Positions 17,590-26,223 are shown, counted from the first letter of the stretch. The stretch: 64,000 bases of DNA from PALSA-270 sp963770915 (GCA_963770915.1 CAVYRG010000001.1:2232001-2296000); one strand, 5' to 3'. Translations and numbers: made by a program. Notes: generated by a model from the sequence alone, not told the origin.

Positions 17590-18351
17590 ATGAAATCCTT
17601 CTTCCGCTTTCTTCTGCGCGCCTTGGTGCTGCTGGTGGTGGGAATGGTGTCCGCTCTCACCGCTATGCGTTTCGCCATCCACGGCCGCGAAGTGGCCGTG
17701 CCGAATCTGCTGGATAAGACTCCCGTCGAGGCCCGCAGAATCGCCGAAGTGGATGGCTTGGAGTTCGAAGTCGAACGCGAGTACTACAGCGCCAATGTGC
17801 CGGAAGGCAAGATTCTCTCTCAGTTGCCGCCCGCCGGAACCATGGTGCGCCGGGGCTGGGAAGTTCGCGTGGCGCAGAGCCTGGGCCCGCAGCGGGTGCA
17901 AATTCCCGATGTTCGTGGCCAAAGCGAGCGCGCGGCGGAGATGAACATTGAACGCCGCGGGCTGGAAATCAGCGCCGTAGATCACGTCGCCTCATCTGCC
18001 GCGCCCGCTGACCAGGTCATGGCGCAAAGCCCGCCACCCAACGCCAGCGACGTGGCCGCGCCCAAGATCAGCCTGCTGGTCGCAGACCAGGCCCCGCCGC
18101 AGGCTTATGTGATGCCGAGCTTTGTGGGTCAGTCGCTCGCGACCGCCAAGCTGATCCTCGAAGCTTCCGGGTTGCGGCTTGGCAACGTCACGCAGGCAGG
18201 AGCCGCACCCGTTGCTCTCGGTTCAGTATCGCCAGCCCCGGCTTCGCCTCCGCCGTTCACTCCCGCGCCGAATAGCACGATTGCTTCGCAGAGTCCCGCG
18301 GCGGGAGAAAAAATTGCGGCGGGCTCAGCCATCGATTTCGCCGTGCCATAA
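17590..18351 (+). CDS. single-pass membrane protein with three PASTA domains
   Basis: 253 residues: a short cytosolic tip, one membrane helix (about 8-27) and three consecutive PASTA repeats (beginning near VAVPNLLDKTPVEARRIAE, VQIPDVRGQSERAAEMNIE and YVMPSFVGQSLATAKLILE), each with the usual QSP or SQLPPAG loop, plus a Pro/Ala-rich stretch inside the third. PASTA domains bind muropeptides and beta-lactams in PBP2x and PknB. There is no kinase or transpeptidase domain here. The position after a PBP1A gene suggests a peptidoglycan-sensing accessory protein. It converges on rsmB with an 11-bp gap. Confidence 0.92.
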   Translation: MKSFFRFLLRALVLLVVGMVSALTAMRFAIHGREVAVPNLLDKTPVEARRIAEVDGLEFEVEREYYSANVPEGKILSQLPPAGTMVRRGWEVRVAQSLGPQRVQIPDVRGQSERAAEMNIERRGLEISAVDHVASSAAPADQVMAQSPPPNASDVAAPKISLLVADQAPPQAYVMPSFVGQSLATAKLILEASGLRLGNVTQAGAAPVALGSVSPAPASPPPFTPAPNSTIASQSPAAGEKIAAGSAIDFAVP

Positions 18352-18362
18352 GGAATGGTGCG

Positions 18363-19709
18363 CTATTCGCGCTTCCGCAAGATCGCCGCAAAGAAGCCCT
18401 CGCAGGGATGCAATCCAGGAACCGTCCGCAGGTACTGCCCAGTCGTTAATGAGCCGGCATCGGCCCAGGCAAGTTCCCCTTCATCTCTTAACTGCTCCAA
18501 TTCCTTCCGGCAGTCCAGCGCTTCGAACGATTCGTCGTCGGCCAACGCCTTCTGCACCACGTCTTCGTTTTCTTCTTTCTCCAGTGAGCAAGTGGAATAC
18601 ACCAGCCTGCCGCCGGCGGCAACCTTGCGCATCGCCGCCCGCAGGATCGCCACTTGCCGTTCTCGGAAATTCTCCAGATCTTCCGGCCGCAGCCGCCACT
18701 TGATCTCCGGATTGTGCGCCAGCGTGCCGGTTCCCGAGCAGGGTACGTCTGCGAGAGCGCACGCAAATTGCTCGCTTTCACGCGCCAGAACTTCGCGCAC
18801 GTCGCCGGTGACGATGCGGACATTGCTTTGCCGGACCAGCTTGTGCAGCAATCGCGCCCGGTGCGGATGCAGTTCCACCGCCACAATTTCAGCCTCAGGG
18901 TTGCGCTGCGCCAGGATTCGCGTCTTGCCCCCCGGCGCAGCGCAGCAGTCGAGAATCTTCGCGCCTCGGCCGACGAGCAGCGCCACCAACTGCGAAGCCT
19001 CATCTTGAATCGCAACTCTGCCCTCGCGAAATGCTCTTGTTTTCGCCAAGTCGCCTGAGAGTAAGCGCCGCGCGCCGGTCAGCAGTTTTCCCGGTCCTAA
19101 TTCGATTCCCTCTGCCTTGAGCTCGTCGGCCAGTTCGGGCGCCGCCAGCCGGATCGCGATTTCAGGGATTTGCTGATCAGCCGAGCAAATAGATCGTGCG
19201 ATCTCCAAGCCAAACGCTCGCTCCCATCGCTCGACCATCCACAGCGGGTGCGCCGAGCACTTCGCCAGCTCCGCCGGCGTCGCCGCGCCGTCAATGGATT
19301 TCGCGGCATCCTGCGAAATGCCTTCTGCGGCCAGCTTTCGCAGCACCGCATTTACGTAGCCGGCCGCTGAGCTTTTGCGCGCGCGTTTCGCCAGCGCCAC
19401 GCTCTCATTCGCCGCGGCCCGGCCCGGCACGCGCTGGAGGAATGCAAGCTGATACGCGCCTAAGCGTAACGCGATGAGAATTTCGGGATCGAGTTTTGCC
19501 AGACTCTGCGAAGATTGCTCCGCAATCCGCCCGTCGAGCCACGACTGCCACCGGAGAGCGCCCATCACCAATTCCGTGGCCAGGCCGTGGTCCCTGGAAG
19601 AAAGCCGAGCGTAAGTATCCGAATGAAGCAGCTCGGCAGCGTACGCATCCTGCCGCTCAACCCGCAGCAAGATGTCGAACGCCGCCGCGCGTGCTGGAGA
19701 AATTGGCAT
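18363..19709 (-). CDS. rsmB: 16S rRNA (cytosine-967-C5)-methyltransferase
   Basis: 448 residues. The N-terminal NusB-like RNA-binding domain (about 1-140; ARAAAFDILLRVERQDAYAA) is followed by a SUN/NOL1 methyltransferase domain: LDCCAAPGGKTRILAQ (SAM-binding motif I), ADVPCSGTGTLAHNPEIKW (first cysteine motif IV) and YSTCSLEKEENEDVV (catalytic cysteine motif VI). It methylates C967 of 16S rRNA. It is the last gene of the aroC-def-fmt-rsmB run, 40 bp after fmt. The pairing of fmt and rsmB is widespread in bacteria. Confidence 0.96.
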   Translation of the reverse strand: MPISPARAAAFDILLRVERQDAYAAELLHSDTYARLSSRDHGLATELVMGALRWQSWLDGRIAEQSSQSLAKLDPEILIALRLGAYQLAFLQRVPGRAAANESVALAKRARKSSAAGYVNAVLRKLAAEGISQDAAKSIDGAATPAELAKCSAHPLWMVERWERAFGLEIARSICSADQQIPEIAIRLAAPELADELKAEGIELGPGKLLTGARRLLSGDLAKTRAFREGRVAIQDEASQLVALLVGRGAKILDCCAAPGGKTRILAQRNPEAEIVAVELHPHRARLLHKLVRQSNVRIVTGDVREVLARESEQFACALADVPCSGTGTLAHNPEIKWRLRPEDLENFRERQVAILRAAMRKVAAGGRLVYSTCSLEKEENEDVVQKALADDESFEALDCRKELEQLRDEGELAWADAGSLTTGQYLRTVPGLHPCEGFFAAILRKRE

Positions 19710-19749
19710 TGGGGGATTCCGCTCGTGTCACGCGTGGCTTGCGAAGCGG

Positions 19750-20691
19750 TTACGGACCGAACCGCTCTCCGCTTCGAGGCCGATATCCGTGAACAAAGTC
19801 GCGCGCGGCCATGCGCTTCTTGCCTTCCGGCTGCATTTCGAGCAGTTCGAGAGCCGTGCCCACCGCGCAGCCAACCAGCAGGCGATCGCCATCGACGACA
19901 ATCTCACCCGCGACGACCGAATAATGCGCCAGCCGAGCCGCCCACACATTCAGATTCTTCCCTCGGAAACTCGTAAACGCGCCCGGCCACGGCTGGAACC
20001 CGCGCAAGCGGTTGTAAACCACGACTGCCTCCCGGCGAAAATCCAATCGCCCATCTTCCTTCTTAAGGATCGGCGCATGCGAAGCGTCTGCATCACGTTG
20101 CGGCCGCGGCTGAATCGTTCCCGCCTGCTGCCCTTGCAGCGTCTCGACCAGCAACCCCGCGCCCATATCTGCTAACCGAGGCGCCAGCGTTTCCGCCGTG
20201 TCTTCCGCAGCAATTGGCATCTCCTTCTGCAGCAAAATGTCTCCCGTATCGAGCCCGGCATTGATGCGCATGGTGGTCACGCCGGTGACAAGCTCGCCGT
20301 CGGCGATGGCCCACTGTACCGGCGCCGCTCCGCGATACTTCGGCAGCAACGATGCGTGCAGATTGATGTTGCCCAGCGGCGGCAAGTCCAGCATCCATTG
20401 CGGAATAATGCGCCCGTAGCCCACCACGATGATGGCTCCAGGTTGCAATGCCGCCAGTTGCCGGCGAAATTCTTCGTTGTTCTTGATTTTCTCGGGTTGC
20501 GCGACCGGTAATCCGAGCGCCACAGCGCGTTGCTTGACCGGCGAAGCCGAGACTTCCATCCCGCGCCCGCGCGGCCGGTCCGGCTGCGTTACCACCAGTT
20601 GGACGCGAAACCCCGCCGCTACCAGCCCATCCAGCGCAGGCACTGCGAAGCCAGGCGTCCCGCAAAACACGAGATGGGGAGAGGAAGACAA
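19750..20691 (-). CDS. fmt: methionyl-tRNA formyltransferase
   Basis: 313 residues. Transfers formyl from 10-formyl-tetrahydrofolate to initiator Met-tRNA. The catalytic Asn-His-Asp set is visible (NINLHASLLPKYRGAAPVQW and DTGDILLQKEMP), with the N-terminal FCGTPGFAVPAL and a C-terminal OB-like tRNA-binding domain (YNRLRGFQPWPGAF). The only start giving a normal N-terminus is a TTG at 20691 with no clear Shine-Dalgarno; a GTG seven codons further in is an alternative. It lies between def and rsmB. An AT-rich repeat separates it from def. Confidence 0.96.
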   Translation of the reverse strand: MSSSPHLVFCGTPGFAVPALDGLVAAGFRVQLVVTQPDRPRGRGMEVSASPVKQRAVALGLPVAQPEKIKNNEEFRRQLAALQPGAIIVVGYGRIIPQWMLDLPPLGNINLHASLLPKYRGAAPVQWAIADGELVTGVTTMRINAGLDTGDILLQKEMPIAAEDTAETLAPRLADMGAGLLVETLQGQQAGTIQPRPQRDADASHAPILKKEDGRLDFRREAVVVYNRLRGFQPWPGAFTSFRGKNLNVWAARLAHYSVVAGEIVVDGDRLLVGCAVGTALELLEMQPEGKKRMAARDFVHGYRPRSGERFGP

Positions 20692-20700
20692 AGAAGATTT

Positions 20701-20769
20701 GGTAATTTTGTAATCGGGTAATTTTGTAATTCGCCAAAGGCTGGAACCGGCTTCAAATTACCAAATTAC
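20701..20769. repeat. AT-rich tandem and inverted repeat in the def-fmt spacer
   Basis: GGTAATTTTGTAATCG at 20701-20716 is repeated almost exactly at 20717-20733. The reverse complement of the same motif recurs at 20755-20769 (AAATTACCAAATTAC), giving a possible stem-loop in the polycistronic mRNA. A related degenerate stretch with repeated GGTTACCC lies upstream of aroC near 22510-22545. Confidence 0.7.
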
Positions 20770-20776
20770 TCAATCT

Positions 20777-21286
20777 CTACCATTCTCCCGCCTTCATCAA
20801 TTTGCGGATCTTGCGCTTCATCAGGTCTCGCTTCAGCGCGCTGATGTGGCTGATATACAGCTTCCCGTTGAGGTGGTCGGTTTCATGGAGAAAAGCGCGG
20901 GCCAGAAGTTCCTCGCCGGTCTTTTCAAACCACTTCCCGTTCACATCTTGGGCCTTCACCGTGACTTTGTTCGCCCGCGTGACCGGCTCGCGAAACTCGG
21001 GGATGCTCAGGCAGCCTTCATTCTGCCGGTTGCGTCCTTCGGCGTGAAGAATCTCCGGATTCACCAGCACCAGCTTTGCGTCAGGATCTTCTTTGAACGT
21101 GACATCGATCACAGCCAGCCGTTTGCCGATTCCGATTTGCGGCGCCGCCAGCCCCACTCCGTGCGCCGCATACATGGACTCGAACATATCTTCGACCAGC
21201 TTTTTCAGCTCGCTGTCAAAAACGGTAACCGGCTCCGCGGCAGTTTCCAGAACCGGGCTTCCGTATTTCTTGATGGGATAGATCAT
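20777..21286 (-). CDS. def: peptide deformylase
   Basis: 169 residues. Removes the N-formyl group from nascent proteins using a bound metal. All three signature motifs are intact: GVGLAAPQIG, EGCLSIPEF (Cys metal ligand) and HETDHLNGKL (two His ligands and the catalytic Glu). The start ATG lies 7 bp after the aroC stop, so the two are co-transcribed. Together with fmt it supplies both ends of the formyl-methionine cycle. Confidence 0.97.
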   Translation of the reverse strand: MIYPIKKYGSPVLETAAEPVTVFDSELKKLVEDMFESMYAAHGVGLAAPQIGIGKRLAVIDVTFKEDPDAKLVLVNPEILHAEGRNRQNEGCLSIPEFREPVTRANKVTVKAQDVNGKWFEKTGEELLARAFLHETDHLNGKLYISHISALKRDLMKRKIRKLMKAGEW

Positions 21287-21293
21287 CTTGCGA

Positions 21294-22466
21294 TTAGTAG
21301 TTCTTCAATTGCTCGCAATAGCCCTGGAAATTCCGCAGCGTCTCGGTCATCGAATCGCCGCCGAATTTGTCCAGCGCGCAACGGGCCAGCGTCAGCGCCA
21401 CCATAGCTTCCGCGGCAACTCCCGCCGCCGGCACCACGCACACATCCGAGCGCTCGTAGGCTGCCTTCACCGGCTCGCGCGTGACGAAGTCCACCGACTG
21501 CAGCGGGCGGCGCAGAGTAGAGATCGGCTTCAAATACCCGCGCACCCGGATGTCTTCTCCATTCGAAATGCCGCCTTCAATCCCACCCGCATTGTTGCGG
21601 CTCCGTTGAAATTCCGTGAAGCCGCCCTGCGCGCCGTAGCCAATCTCGTCGTGCACTGCTGACCCTGCCGAAGCCGCTGCCGTTACTCCCGCGCCGATCT
21701 CGACCGCTTTCACCGCCTGCAGCGACATCACCGCCCCCGCCAACAGCCCATCCAAGCGCTCATCCCACTGCGCGTAAGTGCCCAGCCCCGGCGGCACGCC
21801 ATGCGCCACCACCTCGAAAACTCCACCCACCGAATCTCCGGTTCGCAGCACCTGGTCCACTTCCGCTTTCATGCGCTGTTCCGCATCCGCGTCGGCGCAA
21901 TTGAGCAGCACTTCGTTCCGATTCCGAAGCTCCGAGATCTGCTCCCACGAAACGTCGCTTTCCAGCCGCGCCGCTCCCACCGCGACGACGTGGCTCAGCA
22001 CATCGATTCCCAATGCCTGCAAGAACAATTTTGCCAACGCCCCGATTGCCACTCTCGCCGCCGACTCCCGCGCCGAGGCCCGCTCCAGCACGTAGCGCGC
22101 TTCCGTGAAGTTATATTTCAGCGCGCCCGCCAAATCCGCATGCCCCGGCCGCGGCGAGGCCACCCGCTTGTGCTTGGCGGCGTCGCCTTCCCCAACCGGC
22201 AGCGACTCCTCCCAATTTTTCCAGTCTTTGTTTTCCAGCAGAATTGCGATCGGCGAGCCAATCGTCATCCCGTGCCGCACGCCGGACAAGATATGCGCCT
22301 GATCGGTCTCGATCTTCATCCGCCCGCCCCGCCCATAGCCCTGTTGCCGCCGCCATAGCTCGCGGTCTACGAAGTCCAGGTTCACCTGCAATCCGGCCGG
22401 CAAGCCGGAGAGAAAAGCCACCAGGGCTTCCCCGTGTGATTCTCCGGCTGTGAAGTAGCGCAACAT
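21294..22466 (-). CDS. aroC: chorismate synthase
   Basis: 390 residues. Converts EPSP to chorismate with reduced FMN, the last step of the shikimate pathway. Conserved signatures are visible: FTAGESHGEALVAFLSGLPA near the N-terminus (His11), YGRGGRMKIETDQAHILSG, ERASARESAARVAIGALAK, and GIEGGISNGEDI. It is the first gene of the aroC-def-fmt-rsmB run. Upstream is about 230 bp of spacer shared with the divergent NarL-type kinase gene. Confidence 0.97.
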   Translation of the reverse strand: MLRYFTAGESHGEALVAFLSGLPAGLQVNLDFVDRELWRRQQGYGRGGRMKIETDQAHILSGVRHGMTIGSPIAILLENKDWKNWEESLPVGEGDAAKHKRVASPRPGHADLAGALKYNFTEARYVLERASARESAARVAIGALAKLFLQALGIDVLSHVVAVGAARLESDVSWEQISELRNRNEVLLNCADADAEQRMKAEVDQVLRTGDSVGGVFEVVAHGVPPGLGTYAQWDERLDGLLAGAVMSLQAVKAVEIGAGVTAAASAGSAVHDEIGYGAQGGFTEFQRSRNNAGGIEGGISNGEDIRVRGYLKPISTLRRPLQSVDFVTREPVKAAYERSDVCVVPAAGVAAEAMVALTLARCALDKFGGDSMTETLRNFQGYCEQLKNY

Positions 22467-22694
22467 GAATTTTGGATTGTATTTGAAAGCCGCGCTTTAT
22501 GCGTTCCCAAATTACTTGGTTACCCGGTTACCCGGTCTACGGGAGCAATTGCGACTTTTTGCCTCACAAAAGTGGGCTTTGCGCCATGGAGTTGATAGAA
22601 TACTCGGGCCACTCCGAAATTCTTCGGCTTAGCGGTTCGCGTGAACACCCTTGCTGAATGCGGGCTTCACGCTTGCTGGGCCTTGAGGTCCTGA

Positions 22695-23483
22695 ATGCCT
22701 CCGAGTTTTTCAGCCAAGCGCAGAAAGGCCCAATTTCGATTGCCGCCAAGCTCTGCTCCTCTCGCCGACCTTTCCCGCCACTTGATGCGCGCACAGGAGG
22801 AAGAGCGCAAGCGCATTAGCCGTGAATTGCATGATGGCGCCGGCCAGGGGTTGATGGTCCTGCGCCTCTACCTTGGCATGCTGGCGAGCGAGAGCCAAAG
22901 CCCGGAATCCCTGCTCAAGATTGAGGAAGCGCTCAAGCTGCTCGACCACACCGTCGAAGACTTGCGCCGCATCATAGGCCGCCTCTCGCCCCGTACCCTG
23001 GAAGAACTCGGACTGATTGCCGCGATCCGCAAAGAAGCTCATGCCCTGGGTCGAAATACAGGGATGAAATTTCAGTTGCATCTTGCGCCCGACCTAGGCC
23101 CTCTGGATCACGAAATCGAAGTGGCCCTGTACCGTTCCTTGCAGGAGGCGCTGCACAACATCGCCAAGCATTCTCAGGCGCAGAATTTCACGATTCATCT
23201 GCGGAAGGAAGGCGAGCGGCTGTGCCTCTCGGTGGAGGATGACGGCATAGGCTTTTCGCGTAAGCGCGGCTCTGGCCTGCAGACCTTTGGCATTCTGGGC
23301 ATGCGTGAGCGGGTTGCCGCTTTGGGTGGAAAGATGCGCATTCGCTCCGTGAAGGGCAGCGGAACGCAAGTCAAGATCAGTGTTCCTGGGACCGCGGAAC
23401 CGATTCGCAAGCCTGCGGTTGCCGCGCCCTCTGTTCGTCCAGCGTTTGCGGGTGGTTTGCCGGCGAGTTCCGCCCACGCGTAA
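22695..23483 (+). CDS. soluble NarL-type sensor histidine kinase (HisKA_3)
   Basis: 262 residues without membrane helices or a recognisable sensor domain. The dimerisation/phospho-acceptor segment is RKRISRELHDGAGQGLMVLR and the ATPase segment includes LQEALHNIAKHSQAQNF, DDGIGFSRKRGSGLQTFGIL and GMRERVAALGGKM. The ATG directly follows an in-frame TGA, so the protein cannot start earlier. A possible upstream fragment exists only in another frame. The paired LuxR-type regulator starts 26 bp after the stop. The lack of a sensor domain implies control by a partner protein or by metabolite binding not visible here. Confidence 0.92.
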   Translation: MPPSFSAKRRKAQFRLPPSSAPLADLSRHLMRAQEEERKRISRELHDGAGQGLMVLRLYLGMLASESQSPESLLKIEEALKLLDHTVEDLRRIIGRLSPRTLEELGLIAAIRKEAHALGRNTGMKFQLHLAPDLGPLDHEIEVALYRSLQEALHNIAKHSQAQNFTIHLRKEGERLCLSVEDDGIGFSRKRGSGLQTFGILGMRERVAALGGKMRIRSVKGSGTQVKISVPGTAEPIRKPAVAAPSVRPAFAGGLPASSAHA

Positions 23484-23508
23484 ACGCGCTGGCTCTTTCA
23501 ATCTTCTC

Positions 23509-24156
23509 ATGCCGATTCAATGCATCCTCGTTGACGACCACACGCTGTTTCGCGAAGGCATTCGCCGCCTGCTCGAAAGCCAGCCCGATTTTTTGGTCGT
23601 GGGCGAGGCGGGCAATGCCGGCGATGCATTAGCCCGAGTCCGCGAGCTCCGCCCCGACCTCGTTCTCATGGATATTGGCATGCCCGGCATGTCCAGCTTA
23701 GAAGCCGCGCGCCAGATGCGGCGGCACTCCCCGGAAACCCGCATCGTTTTCCTCACCATGTTCGAAGAGGAAGAGTACCTTTCCCAATGCTTGGCCGCTG
23801 GCGCAGCCGGCTACGTTCCAAAAGACGCCCCGCCCGAGCGTCTGCTTCACGTCATGCGCCAGGCTTACCGGGGCGGCGACTTTTCGGACACACTTTGGAA
23901 ACAGTTAAGCGAAACTCCGCGTCCGCCGCGCAGCGCGGATGGTGTTGCCTCCCTTACCCCGCGCGAGCGGGAGGTTGTCCGCTTGATCGCCCAAGGCAAC
24001 TCGGTGCGCCAGATTGCCGGCCATCTTGGCCTCAGCGCCAAGACCGTCGAAGCCCACAAGTTCAACTTGATGCGCAAGCTCGGCGTCCACAACAAAGTGC
24101 AACTTGTCACCTACGCCATCCGCAAAAAGATCGTGACTGTGCACGCCGGGGCATAA
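23509..24156 (+). CDS. NarL/FixJ-type response regulator
   Basis: 215 residues from the ATG at 23509; upstream codons in frame overlap the kinase gene and do not match the family. The receiver has ILVDDHTLFREGIRRLLES, LVLMDIGMPGMSSLEAAR (phospho-acceptor Asp) and GYVPKDAPPERLL (Lys). The C-terminal LuxR helix-turn-helix is LTPREREVVRLIAQGNSVRQ followed by LGLSAKTVEAHKFNLMRKLG. It forms a two-gene operon with the preceding HisKA_3 kinase. Confidence 0.96.
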   Translation: MPIQCILVDDHTLFREGIRRLLESQPDFLVVGEAGNAGDALARVRELRPDLVLMDIGMPGMSSLEAARQMRRHSPETRIVFLTMFEEEEYLSQCLAAGAAGYVPKDAPPERLLHVMRQAYRGGDFSDTLWKQLSETPRPPRSADGVASLTPREREVVRLIAQGNSVRQIAGHLGLSAKTVEAHKFNLMRKLGVHNKVQLVTYAIRKKIVTVHAGA

Positions 24157-24173
24157 CGAATCGATGAACTACC

Positions 24174-24198
24174 GTGGAAGCCCATGGCTTCAGCCATG
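24174..24198 (+). repeat. 25-bp interspersed repeat, copy 1
   Basis: A 25-bp sequence beginning GTGGAAGCCCATGGCTTCAG. A perfect second copy lies on the opposite strand at 31650-31674, inside the RNase R gene. The core CATGGCTTCAGCCATG is a near-palindrome. Here it is intergenic, downstream of the NarL-type regulator. Confidence 0.85.
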
Positions 24199-24251
24199 CG
24201 GGATACTGCTTCCCTCCTGGCCGCGCTTCAGCGCCCGTGGCTCCATGGACC

Positions 24252-24566
24252 TCATCCCACCAGCGGCTGCGTCAACGCCGGCGGCTCCAGTTGCAATTCG
24301 ATGCCGCCCAACCAACCCGCGAACAAGTTGTAGATCAGGCCGCTAATCAAGCCCGCCACAAAGCCCATCGCGCCGTAAAGGATCGGGAACAGGATTGCCA
24401 GGAAAACCATCCCCACACCGCCCAGCGCACCAAACTTGCCGCCGGACACGGCCCCTACCAGCCCCGCGATCAGGAAGACCGGCAGAAACACTAGTCCTAG
24501 TGCTGCGTACGTTCCGCCCATGATCTTCGCCAACGAAAGCACCCCAATCGATTTCACCGTGTACAT
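24252..24566 (-). CDS. small multi-spanning membrane protein of unknown function
   Basis: 104 residues from the ATG at 24566 (MYTVKSIGVLSLAKIMGGTY). Two long hydrophobic segments are visible (about 18-40, LGLVFLPVFLIAGLVGAVSG; about 50-85, GVGMVFLAILFPILYGAMGF and the following AGLISGLIYNLFAGW). It then ends in a short polar tail (GGIELQL). It resembles short DUF3566-like membrane proteins in outline, but I do not recognise a function. The gene starts 13 bp after the hydantoinase B stop on the same strand and is probably co-transcribed with it. Confidence 0.75.
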   Translation of the reverse strand: MYTVKSIGVLSLAKIMGGTYAALGLVFLPVFLIAGLVGAVSGGKFGALGGVGMVFLAILFPILYGAMGFVAGLISGLIYNLFAGWLGGIELQLEPPALTQPLVG

Positions 24567-24579
24567 GGCAAGCCCCCTT

Positions 24580-26223
24580 CTATCTCGAATTTGAACTTCT
24601 GCCCCAAGCCCCGCCCCCTGGCGTTTCAACTCGAATCCGCTCTCCCGCGCTCAGCCTTCTGCTGCATTTTCCCGGCAATATCTCCCTCGAACCATCTTTG
24701 CGGATAGCCCACGCCTTCCCAGGCTTTCCGTCTGCTCCTCCGCCCAGGCCCCAGGGCCCGCGTTCGCGGCGATCGGAGAGCAACGTGACCTCCGCATCCG
24801 TCAGCACTTCGATCTCGCGCGCAATCCCGTCCCCGCCGCGATGCTTGCCCGTCCCGCCGCTTCCCGCGCGCAGAGAATACTCCCGCACCCGCAGCGGATA
24901 CGCATACTCCAGCGCCTCAGCCGGGGTGTTCAGCGAGTTGGTCATATGCGTATGCACGCCGCTCACTCCCGCCTTGGTTGGTCGCGCCCCCATGCCGCCC
25001 GCGATGGTTTCATAGTAGGCAAATGGTTCGCCGCTGCTCGGGTCGGCGCCCCCAATCGTCAGATTGTTCATGGTCCCTGAGGCCGCCGCCGGAATCCGCT
25101 CCGGAATCGCCTGCGCCAATGCACGCAGCAGGACGTCTACGATGCGCTGCGAAGTTTCCACATTCCCACCCGCAACCGCCGCCGGCGGCCGCGCATTCAC
25201 CACCGTTCCCTCAGGAGCAATTACACGGATCGGACGCATCAGCCCCGCCGTCGCCGGCACATCCTCCGCCAGCAAGCAGCGGAACACATAGAAGCAAGCC
25301 GAGTACGTAATCGCCTCCACCGCGTTTACACTGCCCTGCACCTGCGCATCGCTCCCGGTGAAGTCCACGACGACCGTGTGGAGCGGGCGCCCCCGCCCAA
25401 TCGTTATCGCCACCGCGATCCGCACCGGCCCAACACCCATTCCGTCGTCATCCAGAAAATCTTCTGCCCGATATGTTCCCGGCGGCACCTGTTCCAAGAA
25501 CCTCCTCATCATCTCTTCCGAGTATTCCAGCAGATCCCGCGCCGCCCTCCGCATGCGCTCCTGTCCATAACGCCGGCAAACTTCCTGCAGCCGTTCCGCG
25601 CCGCGATGGCAAGCCGCAATCTGCGCACCCAAATCACCTTCCCGCTCCTCCGGCGTGCGCACGTTGCTTAGCAGAAGAGCCAGAACATCGCGCTCCATCT
25701 TGCCTCCGCGCATGATTTTCACCGGCGGAATGCGCAATCCTTCCTGATAGATTTCGCGGCACAATCCCATCGAGCCCGCGTATGCCCCGCCCACATCGGC
25801 ATGGTGTGCCCGCGCCGCCACATAAAAATCCGGCCCACTGTGGGGCGGACACTCCTGTCCGCCGCCTTTCGCCAGAAGCGCGCGAGCCTTGGCCGAACCC
25901 ACAAACACCGGCGCCACCAGCGTGATGTCAGGCAAGTGTGTCCCGCCGCGAAAGGGATCGTTCAGCATCGCCACATCGCCGGGTTCTAAATCCAGCGCCG
26001 CAATCGCCGCCCCCACCGACCTCGGCATCGATCCCAAATGCACCGGCATGTGATCGCCCATCGCGATCACTTCGCCATCCGCATCGAACACTGCGCAGGA
26101 ATAATCGCGCCGCTCTTTGATGTTGGGCGAAAACGCGGTGCGACGCAGCGCCGCCCCCATTTCCTCGGCAATGGAGTGATACAGGTTCTTGAAAATTTCC
26201 ACTTCAATCGGATCGCGCGTCAT
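24580..26223 (-). CDS. hydantoinase B/oxoprolinase family protein
   Basis: 547 residues from the ATG at 26223 (MTRDPIEVEIFKNLYHSIAE), which matches the family's usual beginning; an in-frame TTG at 26319 or ATG at 26310 would add up to 32 atypical residues. Family blocks visible: ERRDYSCAVFDADGEVIAMG, DHMPVHLGSMPRSV, DPFRGGTHLPDITLVAPVF, YVAARAHHADVGG, and the glycine-rich GGMGARPTKAGVSG. It is the HyuB-like subunit of ATP-dependent hydantoinase/5-oxoprolinase enzymes. The HyuA partner is not in the window. About 20 extra residues (SAKARALLAKGGGQECPPHS) interrupt a conserved block and come from an inserted repeat. Confidence 0.92.
   Translation of the reverse strand: MTRDPIEVEIFKNLYHSIAEEMGAALRRTAFSPNIKERRDYSCAVFDADGEVIAMGDHMPVHLGSMPRSVGAAIAALDLEPGDVAMLNDPFRGGTHLPDITLVAPVFVGSAKARALLAKGGGQECPPHSGPDFYVAARAHHADVGGAYAGSMGLCREIYQEGLRIPPVKIMRGGKMERDVLALLLSNVRTPEEREGDLGAQIAACHRGAERLQEVCRRYGQERMRRAARDLLEYSEEMMRRFLEQVPPGTYRAEDFLDDDGMGVGPVRIAVAITIGRGRPLHTVVVDFTGSDAQVQGSVNAVEAITYSACFYVFRCLLAEDVPATAGLMRPIRVIAPEGTVVNARPPAAVAGGNVETSQRIVDVLLRALAQAIPERIPAAASGTMNNLTIGGADPSSGEPFAYYETIAGGMGARPTKAGVSGVHTHMTNSLNTPAEALEYAYPLRVREYSLRAGSGGTGKHRGGDGIAREIEVLTDAEVTLLSDRRERGPWGLGGGADGKPGKAWAIRKDGSREILPGKCSRRLSAGERIRVETPGGGAWGRSSNSR
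25838..25900. repeat. palindromic repeat inserted in frame in the hydantoinase gene
   Basis: Contains GGCGGACA (25844-25851) and TGTCCGCC (25856-25863), an 8-bp perfect hairpin with a 4-nt loop. Translated on the minus strand it gives the extra segment including GGGQECPPHSG between the conserved VAPVF and FYVAARAHHADVGG blocks. The approximate limits come from where family similarity stops and resumes. Confidence 0.6.

Noticed and set aside
22586..22694. An upstream sensor piece of the NarL-type kinase.
   Set aside because: The kinase frame is closed by TGA immediately before its ATG; neighbouring frames give only short peptides with no domain likeness.
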